Source: Paulinella micropora
Taxonomy: Eukaryota; Cercozoa; Imbricatea; Euglyphida
DNA length: 64,000 nucleotides
Reading direction: 5' to 3'
NCBI GenBank assembly: GCA_009731375.1
Contig: BJOX01000042.1
Coordinates: forward strand, 264,455 to 328,454
The notes under the pieces were generated by a model. It saw only the letters and a program-made list of their open reading frames with translations, had not been told where the DNA came from and made no database searches. Shown piece by piece: positions 14,948 to 25,293 of the stretch (its first letter is position 1; every line of letters starts with the position of its first letter). Both the position numbers and the translations under genes were made by a program.

Positions 14948-15056
14948 ACATACATACATACATACATATGGGTGTATACAGGTTGACAAGCGGGAGCGGG
15001 AGGACGCTAAGCAGTCTTTAGCTTTCCTCCGGCCATTCTTCCCAGACGGCGCCTAG
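2457..15056 (+). CDS. Gene A: 3' part of a multi-exon gene of unknown function
   Basis: Nine short exons read as one open frame: 2457-2513, 4362-4390, 5733-5751, 7876-7913, 11130-11162, 12002-12076, 13504-13528, 14729-14772 and 14982-15056 (ends in TAG). All junctions are AG/GT and the intron phases agree at every step, which is hard to obtain by chance across eight introns. The visible part is about 130 residues, hydrophilic and charged, with segments such as [47 protein letters not shown] and [20 protein letters not shown] at the C-terminus. I recognise no domain; the charge pattern could form helices. The first exon enters in phase 1, so more exons lie upstream, probably outside the window. 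Introns hold SINEs, other dispersed repeats and microsatellites. Exons 1, 2, 3, 5 and 9 each have extra tandem or nearby copies of their edges, so which copy of the 19-nt third exon is used cannot be told. No transcript evidence is available. Confidence 0.55.
2716..2893 (-). mobile_element. Dispersed repeat R3, inverted copy
   Basis: Reverse complement of the 490-658 repeat, bounded by a GTAT run and (AAT)n. Confidence 0.5.
3181..3450 (-). mobile_element. tRNA-derived SINE, inverted copy
   Basis: Reverse-strand copy of the same SINE, from the GTGCTTCTC 3' end to the GGACACCGTG head. It carries an internal duplication around CCGGTATGTTCAATGAAAAT. An (AAT)n run, i.e. (ATT)n in element sense, flanks both ends. 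Confidence 0.6.
3636..3751 (-). mobile_element. Dispersed repeat R1, inverted 3' fragment
   Basis: Reverse-strand copy of the last 116 bases of R1 between two (AAT)n runs. Confidence 0.6.
4170..5600 (+). repeat. TG and TATC microsatellites
   Basis: (TG)n with TATG interruptions 4181-4350, (TATC)n 4395-4655 and 5139-5600 with GTC/ACC variants; R4 lies between. Confidence 0.9.
4787..5138 (+). mobile_element. Dispersed repeat R4 with TATC tail
   Basis: About 350 bases from AGTCACATGCCGAAATAGCG to GTCGATATCTCACC, running into (TATC)n. It recurs inverted in a gene D intron at 57170-57540, also ending in the same tetranucleotide. The fixed 3' simple-repeat tail suggests a retroposed element. No coding capacity. 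Confidence 0.55.
5720..6420 (+). repeat. Exon-junction array of gene A exon 3
   Basis: About seven units of 90-125 bases: TTCC/CTCC microsatellite, then CTTCTGAACCCACAG, then GACTGGGGCTTAACCACCG, then GTCTTTCC. Exon copies start at 5733, 5856, 5960, 6075, 6278 and 6381, plus one cut by the 6161-6170 gap. Copies at 6075 and 6278 lack four bases, changing the exon from 19 to 15 nt; the 6381 copy has lost its donor. Confidence 0.7.
6421..7850 (+). repeat. TTCC/TTTC microsatellite field with gap
   Basis: ATTC, TTTC and TTCC runs around the 6678-7046 gap, then TATC and ATAC runs at 7737-7850. Nothing else seen. Confidence 0.9.
8006..8244 (+). mobile_element. tRNA-derived SINE, most complete copy
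   Basis: Head GGCACCGCGATAGCCCAGTG with GGTGCC at 8072 able to pair with its first bases, as in a tRNA acceptor stem. Box B reads AGTTCGATTCCC. The body ends GAGAAGCAC and is followed by a 330-base (ATT)n-rich tail. The T-stem does not pair properly, so it is a SINE and not a functional tRNA gene. Confidence 0.65.
8245..8576 (+). repeat. ATT microsatellite
   Basis: (ATT)n with GTT interruptions following the SINE at 8006. Confidence 0.95.
8577..8695 (+). mobile_element. Dispersed repeat R3, cut by a gap
   Basis: Matches 490-608 and stops at the 8696-9044 gap. Confidence 0.5.
9045..9318 (+). mobile_element. Dispersed repeat R1, cut by a gap
   Basis: Starts at the end of the 8696-9044 gap and matches R1 to its (ATT)n tail. 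Confidence 0.6.
9320..11075 (+). repeat. Triplet microsatellite field
   Basis: ATT, GTT, CAT and TAC triplets, with R1 at 9779-10174. The block GTT...ATTTTTACTGTTATTATT is duplicated at about 10435-10580 and 10680-10800. Ends in a 300-base (CTA)n/(CCA)n run. Confidence 0.9.
9779..10174 (+). mobile_element. Dispersed repeat R1, near-complete copy
   Basis: Same start and order as 931-1325; lacks a few bases (CGCCTC) just before the ATATAGTATT end. Confidence 0.6.
11130..11745 (+). repeat. Exon-junction array of gene A exon 5
   Basis: Gene A exon 11130-11162 is followed by four more copies of CTAACGGCGCCTCGCTTGCG plus the donor region GTATRTTTATAC and a CATA run, at about 11255, 11373, 11491 and 11715. 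Later copies have CAACTAG before the exon-like part. Confidence 0.7.
11805..13395 (+). repeat. CAT/CAC, CT and TATC microsatellites in gene A introns
   Basis: (CAT/CAC)n 11806-11998, (CT)n 12083-12221 with a gap, (TATC)n 12329-13152, then A-rich and poly-G next to the 13273-13394 gap. An exon-like CTTGCTGCCTTATG sits at 12528 and again at 13401 but does not fit the gene A frame. Confidence 0.9.
13410..14980 (+). repeat. TATC, CT, TATG microsatellites in gene A introns
   Basis: TATC runs at 13420-13490, 13598-13665 and 14053-14690; TATG/ATA at 13675-13990 with a duplicated block (CTTACCCACACAA); (CT)n at 13538-13585 and 14800-14850. Confidence 0.9.
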
Positions 15057-15524
15057 CTTGTCACAAGCAGTCTTTAGCTTTCCTCCGGCCCTTCTTCCCA
15101 GGCGGCGCCTAGCTTGACAAGCAGGAGCTGGAGCAGTCTTTAGCTTTCCTCCGGCCCTTCTTCCCAGACGGCGCCTAGCTTGACAAGCAGGAGCTGGAGC
15201 ACGCCAAGCAGTCTTTAGCTTTCCCCTTCCCTAGCTTGACAAGCAGGAGCTGGAGGACCCCAAGGAGTCTTTAGCTTTCCCCTTCACGCGAAGCAGTCTT
15301 TAGCTTTCTCCTTCTTCCAAGGCGGCGCCTAGCTTGACAAGCAGGAGCGGGAGCACGCGAAGCAGTCTTTAGCTTTCCCCTTACGGCGCCTAGCTGGAGC
15401 GGGAGCGCGCGAAGCAGTGTTTAGCTTTCCCTTTCTTCCAAGGCGGCGCCTAGCTTGACAAGCAGGTGGAGCACGCGAAGCAGTCTTTAGCTTTCCTCCG
15501 GCCCTTCTTCCAAGGCGGCGCCTA
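14982..15524 (+). repeat. Tandem copies of the last exon of gene A
   Basis: After the TAG stop at 15056 the exon sequence (TTGACAAGCAGGAGCTGGAG, CAGTCTTTAGCTTTCC, CTTCTTCC, GGCGCCTAG) recurs about seven more times with deletions, unit about 60-90 bases, ending GGCGCCTAATAAGC. This would lie in the 3' untranslated region or beyond. Confidence 0.7.
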
Positions 15525-15592
15525 ATAAGCTTACTTTTTCTTTCTGGTGTTTCCCTCCTCTTTCTGTCTTTCTTTCTCTCTTTCTCTCTTTA

Positions 15593-15629
<37 letters not shown>

Positions 15630-15710
15630 GGTGTTTTCCTCCTCTTTCTTTCTTTCTTTCTTTCTTTCTTTCCTTCTTTCCTTTCTTTCCTTTCTTTCCT
15701 TTCTTTCCTT

Positions 15711-15744
<34 letters not shown>

Positions 15745-15823
15745 ATATACATATGTATAAACTTGATTATTGTTACTGTTATCATTATGGTTGAATATTT
15801 TTCTTCTTCCCTTCCGCGTTAAG

Positions 15824-15914
15824 TTGTCTTCTAGCAAGAAAGGGAGCGAGGGTCGAACGCCGATGATCGGTCCTTTGATCTTTCACGATTTCTGAATAAG
15901 CATTTGGTTATTAA
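15824..15914 (+). repeat. Direct repeat A, copy 1
   Basis: TTGTCTTCTAGCAAGAAAGG through GCATTTGGTTATTAAAT; second copy at 32584-32670 in the same orientation, on the far side of gene B2. Function unknown. Confidence 0.7.
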
Positions 15915-16537
15915 ATTTTTAAAAAAAGTGGCGGGATATTAATACCCTTCTTTCTCTCCTTATGTTTTAGAATTATCTTGAAGGTCCTATCTCTTTTATT
16001 ATATCATTCGTCAAGGGATCGTTTACACTTTCGTTTGATTTCTTACTCTACTGCTGACATGCATTTTTAATATTTTTAATTAAAAGCGGTGATTGTGTAT
16101 TATATTAATATATTAATATTTGTAATTAAAAAGCGATGATTATTCATCTCAACGGCTGCCGACATGTATTTTATCAAGTTTAATAAAATGCTTCACTGGC
16201 CTGAACTATAGAAAACGTCTCCGCCATAGACAATACACTGGAGTTAGCCGACCCAAAATCTGAAACTTGAAGTAATTTGTTTGACGTCTTCCGACTCCTG
16301 CCACGGTACGCAAGCAGTGCCACTGTAGCATATCGATCTCCATGGTTGCAGGGCCGGGCAAGTCACTGACTCGTGCCGCTGGGCTCGCGTGCTCATTCAA
16401 GTTGTCTCACGATACGCCAATGGCATGTGAACTTGAATTTTCAACTTGACCAGAAATAGTTATTGGAGCAGTGCCGTCGGATCGTGCTCACCCGGGCCAC
16501 AGGTTTGCTCAAGATTTATATTATGCTAGCCTACCGG

Positions 16538-16751
16538 TTATTGCTGTGGACATTCAAGTGGCAAACGATCCAACTTTGACCTCATCGTTCTCCATCAATG
16601 TAAGTGATACGACAAATCTGAAGCCGGCATTGGAAAGCTTAGGACAAGAGCTTTCCAACGGTTTGCGCTGCATTTCCGTATCTCAAATATTGATTGAGAA
16701 AGATGAGGTCAAAGTTTGAATGTTTTGCCACTTGAATGTCCACAGTAATAA
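16538..16751. mobile_element. MITE-6 between genes A and B1
   Basis: Inverted repeats of about 65 bases: TTATTGCTGTGGACATTCAA at the left and the reverse complement TTGAATGTCCACAGTAATAA at the right. A short open frame crossing it is chance. Confidence 0.65.
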
Positions 16752-17118
16752 AGTTGAAGTTTGGTCACCGCTCACGTTTAATTGAACGAAGTTCGCATTT
16801 CAACTAATAATTTGCGTTATACGGGACCTCATCCGCGCCGCTGAAGCTAAGAGGCCGCAGTGCTCATGTTAGAAAATGGCAGCGACTCAGTAGTAGCTGA
16901 GATTGCGCGACGTCAGGACCTGCTTCTTTATTAACCTCAGCCCGATCTGGCTCTTGCTTGCGGGGGCCACCGATATGGACGAGATGGCAGCCCCGTCTTG
17001 TGCCGCGAATTATTACCGTCAGGCTTGAAACCGTGACTGACCAAATAATGCCTCAGGGAAGTGACTTCCTCAGGGAGCTATTGTTTGCCTCAATCAGTCT
17101 TGAAAGTTCTGACTGAAA

Positions 17119-17248
17119 GGTCCTCTCAAGAGTCAGATGTTTATTAGCTGAGTATTAATATAATTTTCCTTCTCATATTAATACTTTGACTTCCCACTCC
17201 TTAAGCACTCGGAGCTCATCCCGCCGGATGAGCGTCAAGGTTTTTTTT
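17119..17248 (+). repeat. Direct repeat B, copy 1
   Basis: GGTCCTCTCAAGAGTCAGAT to GCCGGATGAGCGTCAAGG, next to the 3' end of gene B1; second copy 31615-31715 next to the 3' end of gene B2. Copy 1 has three extra short segments (TTAAT-type). Confidence 0.7.
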
Positions 17249-17417
17249 ACTACCTGTATTAATACATAACTTTCCTTTTCATACTTCGTCTTCCTAGTCA
17301 CTGTCACTCAGTCCTAATTAGTACGGCTGAGTGGCAAGTTTCTATTAAAAGAATCACCGCCACCGCCGCAAAAATTCTCTGATTATTGAAAAATTATTGC
17401 TGGCGACATTCATGACC

Positions 17418-18923
17418 TTAAACTGTGACATTATTAAAACACAGCGCAGACAAGTGAGCCCGCACAGCGTCCGTGACTTGATTGCAAAATTCGAGGTTGA
17501 GGTGCTGCAGGGGCAGCGCAGACAAGTAAGCCAGCCCAGCGTCAGTGACTTGATTGCAATGCATGAGATTGAGGTGCTGCAGGGGCAGCGCAGACAAGTG
17601 AGCCAGCCCAGCATCCGTGACTAGTTCGCAAAATGCGAGATCGAGGTGCTGCAGAGGCAGCGCAGACAAATGAGCAAGTCTTGCGTCCGTGACTTGATTG
17701 CAACTCTTGAGATTGAGGTGCTGCAGGGGCAGCGCAGACAAGTGAGCAAGTCCAACGTCCGTGACTTGATTGCAACACGTGAGATTGAGGTGCTGCAGGG
17801 GCAGCGCAGACAAGTGAGCAAGTCCAACGTCCGTGACTTGCCTGCAACGCATGAGATTGAGGTCCTGCAGGGGCAGCGCAGACAAGTGAGCAAGTCCTGC
17901 GTCCGTGACTTGATTGCAACACGTGAGATTGAGGTGTCTGAGGGGCAGCGCAGACAAGTGAACCAGCCCAGCGTCCGTGACTAGTTCGCAAAATTCGAGA
18001 TCGAGTTGTCTGAGGGGCAGCGCAGACAAGTAAGCCAGCCCAGCGTCCGTGACTTGATTACAATGCATGAGATTGAGGTGCTGCAGGGGCAGCGCAGACA
18101 TGTGGGCCAGCCCAGCGTCCGTGACTTGCCTGCAACCATAGAGATTGAGGTGCTGCAGGGGCAGCGCAGACAAGTGAGCCAGCCCAGCGTCCGTAACTTG
18201 CCTGCAATCTTCGAGATTGAGGTGCTGCAGGGGCAGCGCAGACAAGTGAGCCAGCCCAGCGTCTGTAACTTGCATGCAATCTTCGAGACTGAGGTGCTGC
18301 AGGGGCAGCGCAGATAAGTGAGCCAGCCCAGCGTCCGTGACTTGATTGCAAAGCATGAGATTGAGGTACTGCAGGGGAAGCGCAGACAAGTGAGCAAGTC
18401 CAACGTCGGTGACTTGCCTGCAGCCTTTGAGTTCGAGGTGCTGGAGAGCAAGCGCAGACAAGTGGGCCAGCCCAGCGTCCGTGATTCGCAGGCAGTTGTG
18501 AAGAGCCAGGTGCTGGACACCGATTCCACTAAGCAGTTTGAGGACAGAGTCGGTTGTCTCCGGAGCCATCAGAACCTTGGGAAAGGACACTGTGCTCTGC
18601 CTCCATACTTCACTCAAAGCTACGAGAGGTTCGCCTTTCTTGAACTTGCTCAAGTCAAGGATTGGCTCTGCCAACCCATTCCAAATCCTTGGAGTTCTTA
18701 CAAGGCCTTCCAGCCGCTTGCAGACACGCGCGAGCGGGATCAACTTCATCCACCCGATGTAGTCCCGGATGCAGCACCATATGTCAAGGGGTAACGCGAG
18801 CAGCCTGGCAGTCCCCTTGCGCTCAGAGTCAAGGCCTTCTTCCTCTTCTCTTTTGCGCCTCTTGGGAGCAGGCTGTGCATCTTGCCTTACAGACGTCGAG
18901 CTCCGAGCCCGAGGCTTGGACAT
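17418..18923 (-). CDS. Gene B1: F-box protein with leucine-rich repeats
   Basis: Intact single-exon frame of 501 residues; ATG follows TTTC and upstream sequence is conserved with the paralogue at 30 kb, supporting this start. Residues 1-37 are basic and acidic, including a nuclear-signal-like PKRRKR near residue 20. Residues about 40-85 match an F-box: LPLDIWCCIRDYI, then LIPLARVCKRLEGL and a Trp. From about residue 128 come fifteen 24-residue cysteine-containing LRRs with core LxxCxQVTDAGLAHLSALP, as in AMN1/FBXL-type repeats. Known F-box/LRR proteins are substrate receptors of SCF ubiquitin ligases: the F-box binds Skp1 and the LRR binds the target. That role is inferred from the family; the target is unknown. 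Repeats are very alike in DNA as well as protein, showing recent duplication or conversion. The last repeat ends abruptly in CFNNVTV. A Tc1/mariner remnant lies just upstream. Confidence 0.85.
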   Translation of the reverse strand: MSKPRARSSTSVRQDAQPAPKRRKREEEEGLDSERKGTARLLALPLDIWCCIRDYIGWMKLIPLARVCKRLEGLVRTPRIWNGLAEPILDLSKFKKGEPLVALSEVWRQSTVSFPKVLMAPETTDSVLKLLSGIGVQHLALHNCLRITDAGLAHLSALALQHLELKGCRQVTDVGLAHLSALPLQYLNLMLCNQVTDAGLAHLSALPLQHLSLEDCMQVTDAGLAHLSALPLQHLNLEDCRQVTDAGLAHLSALPLQHLNLYGCRQVTDAGLAHMSALPLQHLNLMHCNQVTDAGLAYLSALPLRQLDLEFCELVTDAGLVHLSALPLRHLNLTCCNQVTDAGLAHLSALPLQDLNLMRCRQVTDVGLAHLSALPLQHLNLTCCNQVTDVGLAHLSALPLQHLNLKSCNQVTDARLAHLSALPLQHLDLAFCELVTDAGLAHLSALPLQHLNLMHCNQVTDAGLAYLSALPLQHLNLEFCNQVTDAVRAHLSALCFNNVTV

Positions 18924-18981
18924 GAAAGAGTCTCAACTTCCTGATGATATAAGAATATACGTGAGAGAATACTGAGGGGAA

Positions 18982-19014
<33 letters not shown>

Positions 19015-19021
19015 ATATATA

Positions 19022-19971
19022 AGGCGTGTCTCAAAAGTAAGTGCCGGTTTTTCCATTCTCGCTCTCTCGGGGTAGATGGCCGAGATAGCTGGTCCTTGTG
19101 CATGCACTACGGCCACGTGTGACAGTATGTCCTAGTTAAACACGGAGACTCTCGCCCTTTGACTTGAAACGCCACGGAGTCGTGTAGGCATAATAGATTC
19201 TATGGTTTTTTTCACAGTTTCCTGCGACAAGTTCCTCCAGGCTTGTTTGATTCGGCGTTTCAGCTGTGCCTTGTTTTGCGGGGGGGTTACGATCGAGGTC
19301 GCTGGCCATGATGGTCGATATATTTTCAATGGGGTTGAGGTCTGGGGACTTCGCGGGCCACTGGCCGGTAGGGCCCGAAGTGATGTGCTGGGGTAGGTTT
19401 TGCTCGAGCCACTGATCATGGCCGCCTTACGGGCAGAGGCCCCATCGTGCACCTAATGCATGTCATTGTAATCTACAACTCTTAAGCTTTCATTTGAGCC
19501 CAAGATCATGAAAATATGATAAGAATTGGCAGAGAACGATGAACTTTACCATTACGCGTTCGGTATGCAGCCATTTTGGGAGGGTCACTTCTTGAGTTTG
19601 GAGATGTCGATTTCTGAGCTGGAAAGGGCTGGGGATCTGGAGGTGGGATGTGCCGTGGGACGCCCGTAGGGACACTCCGGGACATCCCTCAGAAGGGACA
19701 CCCCGGGTCCTCCCTGTCCGAAAGACATGGAGATGTAGGGACATCCCCATTTTAGGGACGCCCCAAAAAAGATTTGGGGGCATTCCCTCCCCCCCCCCCC
19801 CTTTTTTTTTTTCATTTCTTTTTTTTCCAATGAGTTTCAAAGCCCCAGACATATAGGTGCCTCACACTATCACACGTGGCCTGTAGTGTATGTACATGGA
19901 ATAAAACCAGTGGCCTTCTATCCCGAGAGCGAGAACGAAAAAACCTGCGCTTACTTTTTAGACACCCCTTT
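19022..19971. mobile_element. Tc1/mariner-type transposon remnant
   Basis: Imperfect terminal inverted repeats of about 110 bases: the left end begins AGGCGTGTCTCAAAAGTAAG and the right end, reversed, begins AAAGGGGTGTCTAAAAAGTA, both next to TA as expected for this superfamily. On the minus strand at about 19130-19455, broken frames contain VHDGASARKAA, WLEQNLPQH, WPAKSPDLNPIENI and a helix QLKRRIKQAWRNLSQ. These are recognisable as the end of a Tc1/mariner DDE transposase (the SPDLNPIEN motif). Frames are interrupted and the N-terminal half is missing, so the copy is dead. A G/C-rich stretch at 19640-19800 looks like later unrelated sequence. Confidence 0.75.
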
Positions 19972-21245
<1,274 letters not shown>

Positions 21246-21407
21246 CATACAACATAGGCCAGGATGCAGAGTTGAGACTGATCATGTCTCGTTCTCTCAC
21301 TCTCGCAACTGGCAGCGAGGGCAGACAGTAAACATATGCCTACCCCCCCAACACACATATGTTACACACATGTGCATACATGTATGTACACTAGTCTTGC
21401 ATACGTG

Positions 21408-21444
<37 letters not shown>

Positions 21445-21688
21445 ACACAACTCAATAGATCTCTCAATGACAAAGAAACATGCGTGCATACATTCACATA
21501 CACACTTCTTATTTGTACGCACTGAAACAAATCCCTGTGAACGATAAAACAATTGAATATGAACGAACGGAAATTCAAACACAAAGAAAGACAGAACTTG
21601 ACGTTTTAGTGGAATCCTAGCGATGTAAAAGAAGCGATACACAAAAAAAATGCATCCGCCGAAGAATATTGGCATTGTATTAGTTTAC

Positions 21689-21742
21689 TTTTGATTTTTT
21701 GTGGTTCATTTCGTGGGTCTTCTTTCTCTTCACCAGCACATT
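21689..21742 (-). CDS. Candidate isolated 54-nt exon
   Basis: Minus strand: acceptor GTGTCAG, then ECAGEEKEDPRNEPQKIK, then donor GTAAAC. Phase 1 in and out, as is common for exons in this window. It sits in otherwise non-repetitive sequence (21460-21740) between AAG/CA repeats and an AACAT array. No partner exons were found, so this may be chance. Confidence 0.2.
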
Positions 21743-21764
21743 CTGACACATGCATACAAATACA

Positions 21765-22282
21765 TACATACATACATAACATAACATAACATAACATAAC
21801 ATAATAACATAACATAACATAACATAACCATAACATAACATAACATAACCATAACATAACATAACATAACATAACATAAACAAGTACATAAACATAACAT
21901 AAACATAACATAAACATAACATAATACAACATAACATAACATAACATAACACATAACATAACATAACATAACATAACATAACATAACATACCATAACATA
22001 ACATACCATAACATAACATAACATATCTCATAACATAACATAACATAAAATAACATAAAATAACATAAAATAACATAAAACAACATAACAACATAACATA
22101 ACATAACATAACCTAACATAACACAACACAACACAACACAACACAAACAACACAACACAACACAACACAACATAACATAACACTACATAACATAACATAA
22201 CATAACATAACACATATAACATAACAACACATATAACATAACATAACATAACATAACATAAAACATAACACAACATAACACA
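21765..22282 (+). repeat. AACAT pentanucleotide array
   Basis: About 500 bases of (AACAT)n with ACACA and AAAAT variants. Confidence 0.95.
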
Positions 22283-22340
22283 CCATCCATCCATCCATCC
22301 ATACATACATACATACATACATACTACATACATACATACA

Positions 22341-22371
<31 letters not shown>

Positions 22372-22975
22372 GTACATACATACATACATACATACATACA
22401 TGCATGCATACATGCATACATACATACATACATACTACATACATACATACATACATGCATACATACATACATACATAACATACATACATACATACATACA
22501 TACATACATACATACATACATACATACATGCATGCATGAGATCTTGCATGCATGCATGCATACATACATACATACATACACATACATACATACATACATA
22601 CATAACATACATAACATACGTACATACGTACATACGTACACATACATACATGCATACATACATACATACATACATACATGCATACGTACATACGTATGTA
22701 CATACATACGTACATACATACATACATACATACATGCATACATACATACATAACATACATACATACATACATACATTACATACATACATTACATACATAC
22801 ATTACATACATATATTACATACATTACATACATACATACATACAGACATAGATACATACATACATACAATGTTACATACATACATACATAAATACATACA
22901 TACATACGTACGTACGTACGTACTTACGTACGTACATACATACATACATACGTATATACATACATACATACATTT
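22283..22975 (+). repeat. CATA tetranucleotide array
   Basis: (CATA)n with CGTA, GCAT and single-base slips. Confidence 0.95.
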
Positions 22976-23056
22976 TTATGATCTCTATAGTTTTCTACAT
23001 ATCGAAAACACTCTTCCTTACAACAGCTACCCATTTTTACGATAAGGGGCCACCTT

Positions 23057-24313
23057 TCACCTCTTCCCCACTTTTTCCAACTTTTTCTCCGACCCCAACA
23101 AAAAGGTAATCAATCTCCACAGGACTAAGTTCTCGTAGAAACCTAAACCACAATGCTCGATGATTCACATGATTCTGCCTGTCCCTTTCTTGCCTGCCAC
23201 CGCAAACCCAAGCAATCCTCACCATCAGCATCCTCCTCACCATCAGCATCCTCAGCCATTTTGCCTGTCCCTTTCTTGCCTGCCGCCACAAACCCAAGCA
23301 ATGCTCGCCATCAGCATCCTTAGCCTTTTTGCCTGTCCCTTTCTTGCCTGCCGCCACAAACCCAAGCAATCCTCACCATCAGCATCCTCAGCCATTTTAC
23401 CTGCCCCTTTCTTGCCTGCCGCCACAAACCCAAGCAATCCTCGCCATCAGCATCCTCAGCCATTTTGCCTGTCCCTTTCTTGCCTGCCGCCACAAACCCA
23501 AGCAATCCTCACCATCAGCATCCTCAGCCATTTTGCCTGTCCCTTTCTTGCCTGCCGCCACAAACCCAAGCAATGCTCGCCATCAGCATCCTCAGCCTTT
23601 TTGCCTGTCCCTTTCTTGCCTGCCGCCACAAACCCAAGCAATCCTCACCATCAGCATCCTCAGCCATTTTACCTGCCCCTTTCTTGCCTGCCGCCACAAA
23701 CCCAAGCAATCCTCGCCATCAGCATCCTCAGCCATTTTGCCTGTCCCTTTCTTGCCTGCCGCCACAAACCCAAGCAATGCTCGCCATCAGCATCCTCAGC
23801 CTTTTTGCCTGCCCCTTTCTTGCCTGCCACCGCAAACCCAAGCAATCCTCACCATCAGCATCCTCAGCCATTTTGCCTGTCCCTTTCTTGCCTGCCGCCA
23901 CAAACCCAAGCAATGCTCGCCATCAGCATCCTCAGCCTTTTTGCCTGTCCCTTTCTTGCCTGCCGCCACAAACCCAAGCAATCCTCACCATCAGCATCCT
24001 CAGCCATTTTACCTGCCCCTTTCTTGCCTGCCGCCACAAACCCAAGCAATCCTCGCCATCAGCATCCTCAGCCATTTTGCCTGTCCCTTTCTTGCCTGCC
24101 GCCACAAACCCAAGCAATGCTCGCCATCAGCATCCTCAGCCTTTTTGCCTACCCCTTTCTTGCCTGCCACCGCAAACCCAAGCAATCCTCACCATCAGCA
24201 TCCTCAGCCTTTTTGCTGCATTCCCGCCCACACAAGGTTCCATACCTCACCATTTATTTCCCCCCTTCTTCCCCCGATTACAACTTCTATCTTTTGCCCC
24301 ACTTTTCTATCTC
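23057..24313 (-). CDS. Gene C: candidate small gene with an arrayed middle exon (3' part)
   Basis: Read on the minus strand, three kinds of exon chain in phase 1. The first is 24251-24313 (acceptor TGTGCAG, donor GTGAGG; includes KVGQKIEVVIGG). The second is a 39-nt exon reading KKGTGKMAEDAD, present about fifteen times in the 68-bp array 23179-24216. The last is 23057-23142 (acceptor GTTTAG; reads FYENLVLWRLITFLLGSEKK and ends KVGKR then TGA). The 29 bases between successive 39-nt exons begin GT or GC and end AG but are shorter than ordinary introns, so probably only one copy is used, or the array is entirely intronic. No domain recognised. Phase agreement and splice motifs support a gene; the short length and absence of an upstream exon in the following CATA repeat leave real doubt. 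Confidence 0.35.
23179..24216 (-). repeat. 68-bp tandem array with higher-order structure (gene C exon array)
   Basis: About fifteen 68-bp units. Four unit types can be told apart by GCTCGCC/CCTCACC/CCTCGCC and by CTTTTTG/CATTTTG/CATTTTA on the plus strand. They occur in the order a-b-c-d-b repeated, a roughly 340-bp higher-order period, with one unit missing in the first round. Each unit holds a 39-nt exon-like stretch bounded by CGGCAG and GTGAGG or GCGAGS on the minus strand. Confidence 0.85.
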
Positions 24314-24385
24314 CTGCACATGCCTTTTCTCGTATCGTTATATTCCACAACTAGACAGACATACAGATAGAAAGGCCAGACAAAC

Positions 24386-24391
24386 TCTACA

Positions 24392-24424
<33 letters not shown>

Positions 24425-25260
24425 TCATTCATTCATTCATTCATTCATTCATACATACATACATACATACATACATACATACATACATACGTACGTACAT
24501 ACATACATGCATGCATACATACATGCATGCATGCATACATACATACATAACGTTCATACATACATACATACATACATACATACATACATACATGCATACA
24601 TATATACATACATACATACATATATATACATACATACATACATACAATATACATACATATATACATACATACATATACTTACATAAATGTACATACATAC
24701 ATACATACATACATACATACATACAATACATACAATACATACATACATGCATACATACATACATACATACATACATAACATACATACATACATAAATATG
24801 TACATACATACATACATACATAGATACATAGATACATACATACATGCATACATACATACATACATACATACATACATACACACATACATACATACATACG
24901 TACGTAAGTGCGTACGTACGTACGTACGAACATACATACATACATACATACATACATACATTCATACAATGTACATATATACATACAATTACAAACATAC
25001 ATACAAACATACATACATACATACACACATACATACATACATACGTACGTACGTACGTACGTACATACATACATACATACATACATACATACATACATAC
25101 ATACATACATACAATGTACATATATACATACAGTTACAAACATACATACATACATGAATACATACATACATACATACATACATACATACACGCATACATA
25201 CACGCATACATACATACATACATCAAACATACATACATACATACATACATACATACATAC

Positions 25261-25293
<33 letters not shown>

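Larger units (their letters stand above)
15531..17118. other. Spacer between genes A and B1
   Basis: TTTC and TA microsatellites to 15760, repeat A at 15824-15914, AT-rich unique sequence, MITE-6, then unique sequence. No gene recognised. Confidence 0.6.

Noticed and set aside
16471-16719. Short plus-strand frame of 82 residues
   Set aside because: Lies across the inverted repeats of MITE-6.
19490-19856. Frames over the G/C-rich middle of the Tc1 remnant
   Set aside because: Short, overlapping on both strands, inside a dead transposon.
23179-24216. CRISPR array
   Set aside because: Whole units repeat without unique spacers, and the DNA is eukaryotic.
23160-24686. A plus-strand frame of about 500 residues (LPVPFLPAATNPSNPHHQ type)
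   Set aside because: The 68-bp unit is not a multiple of three and all three plus frames are open; the minus strand gives better splice-consistent exons.
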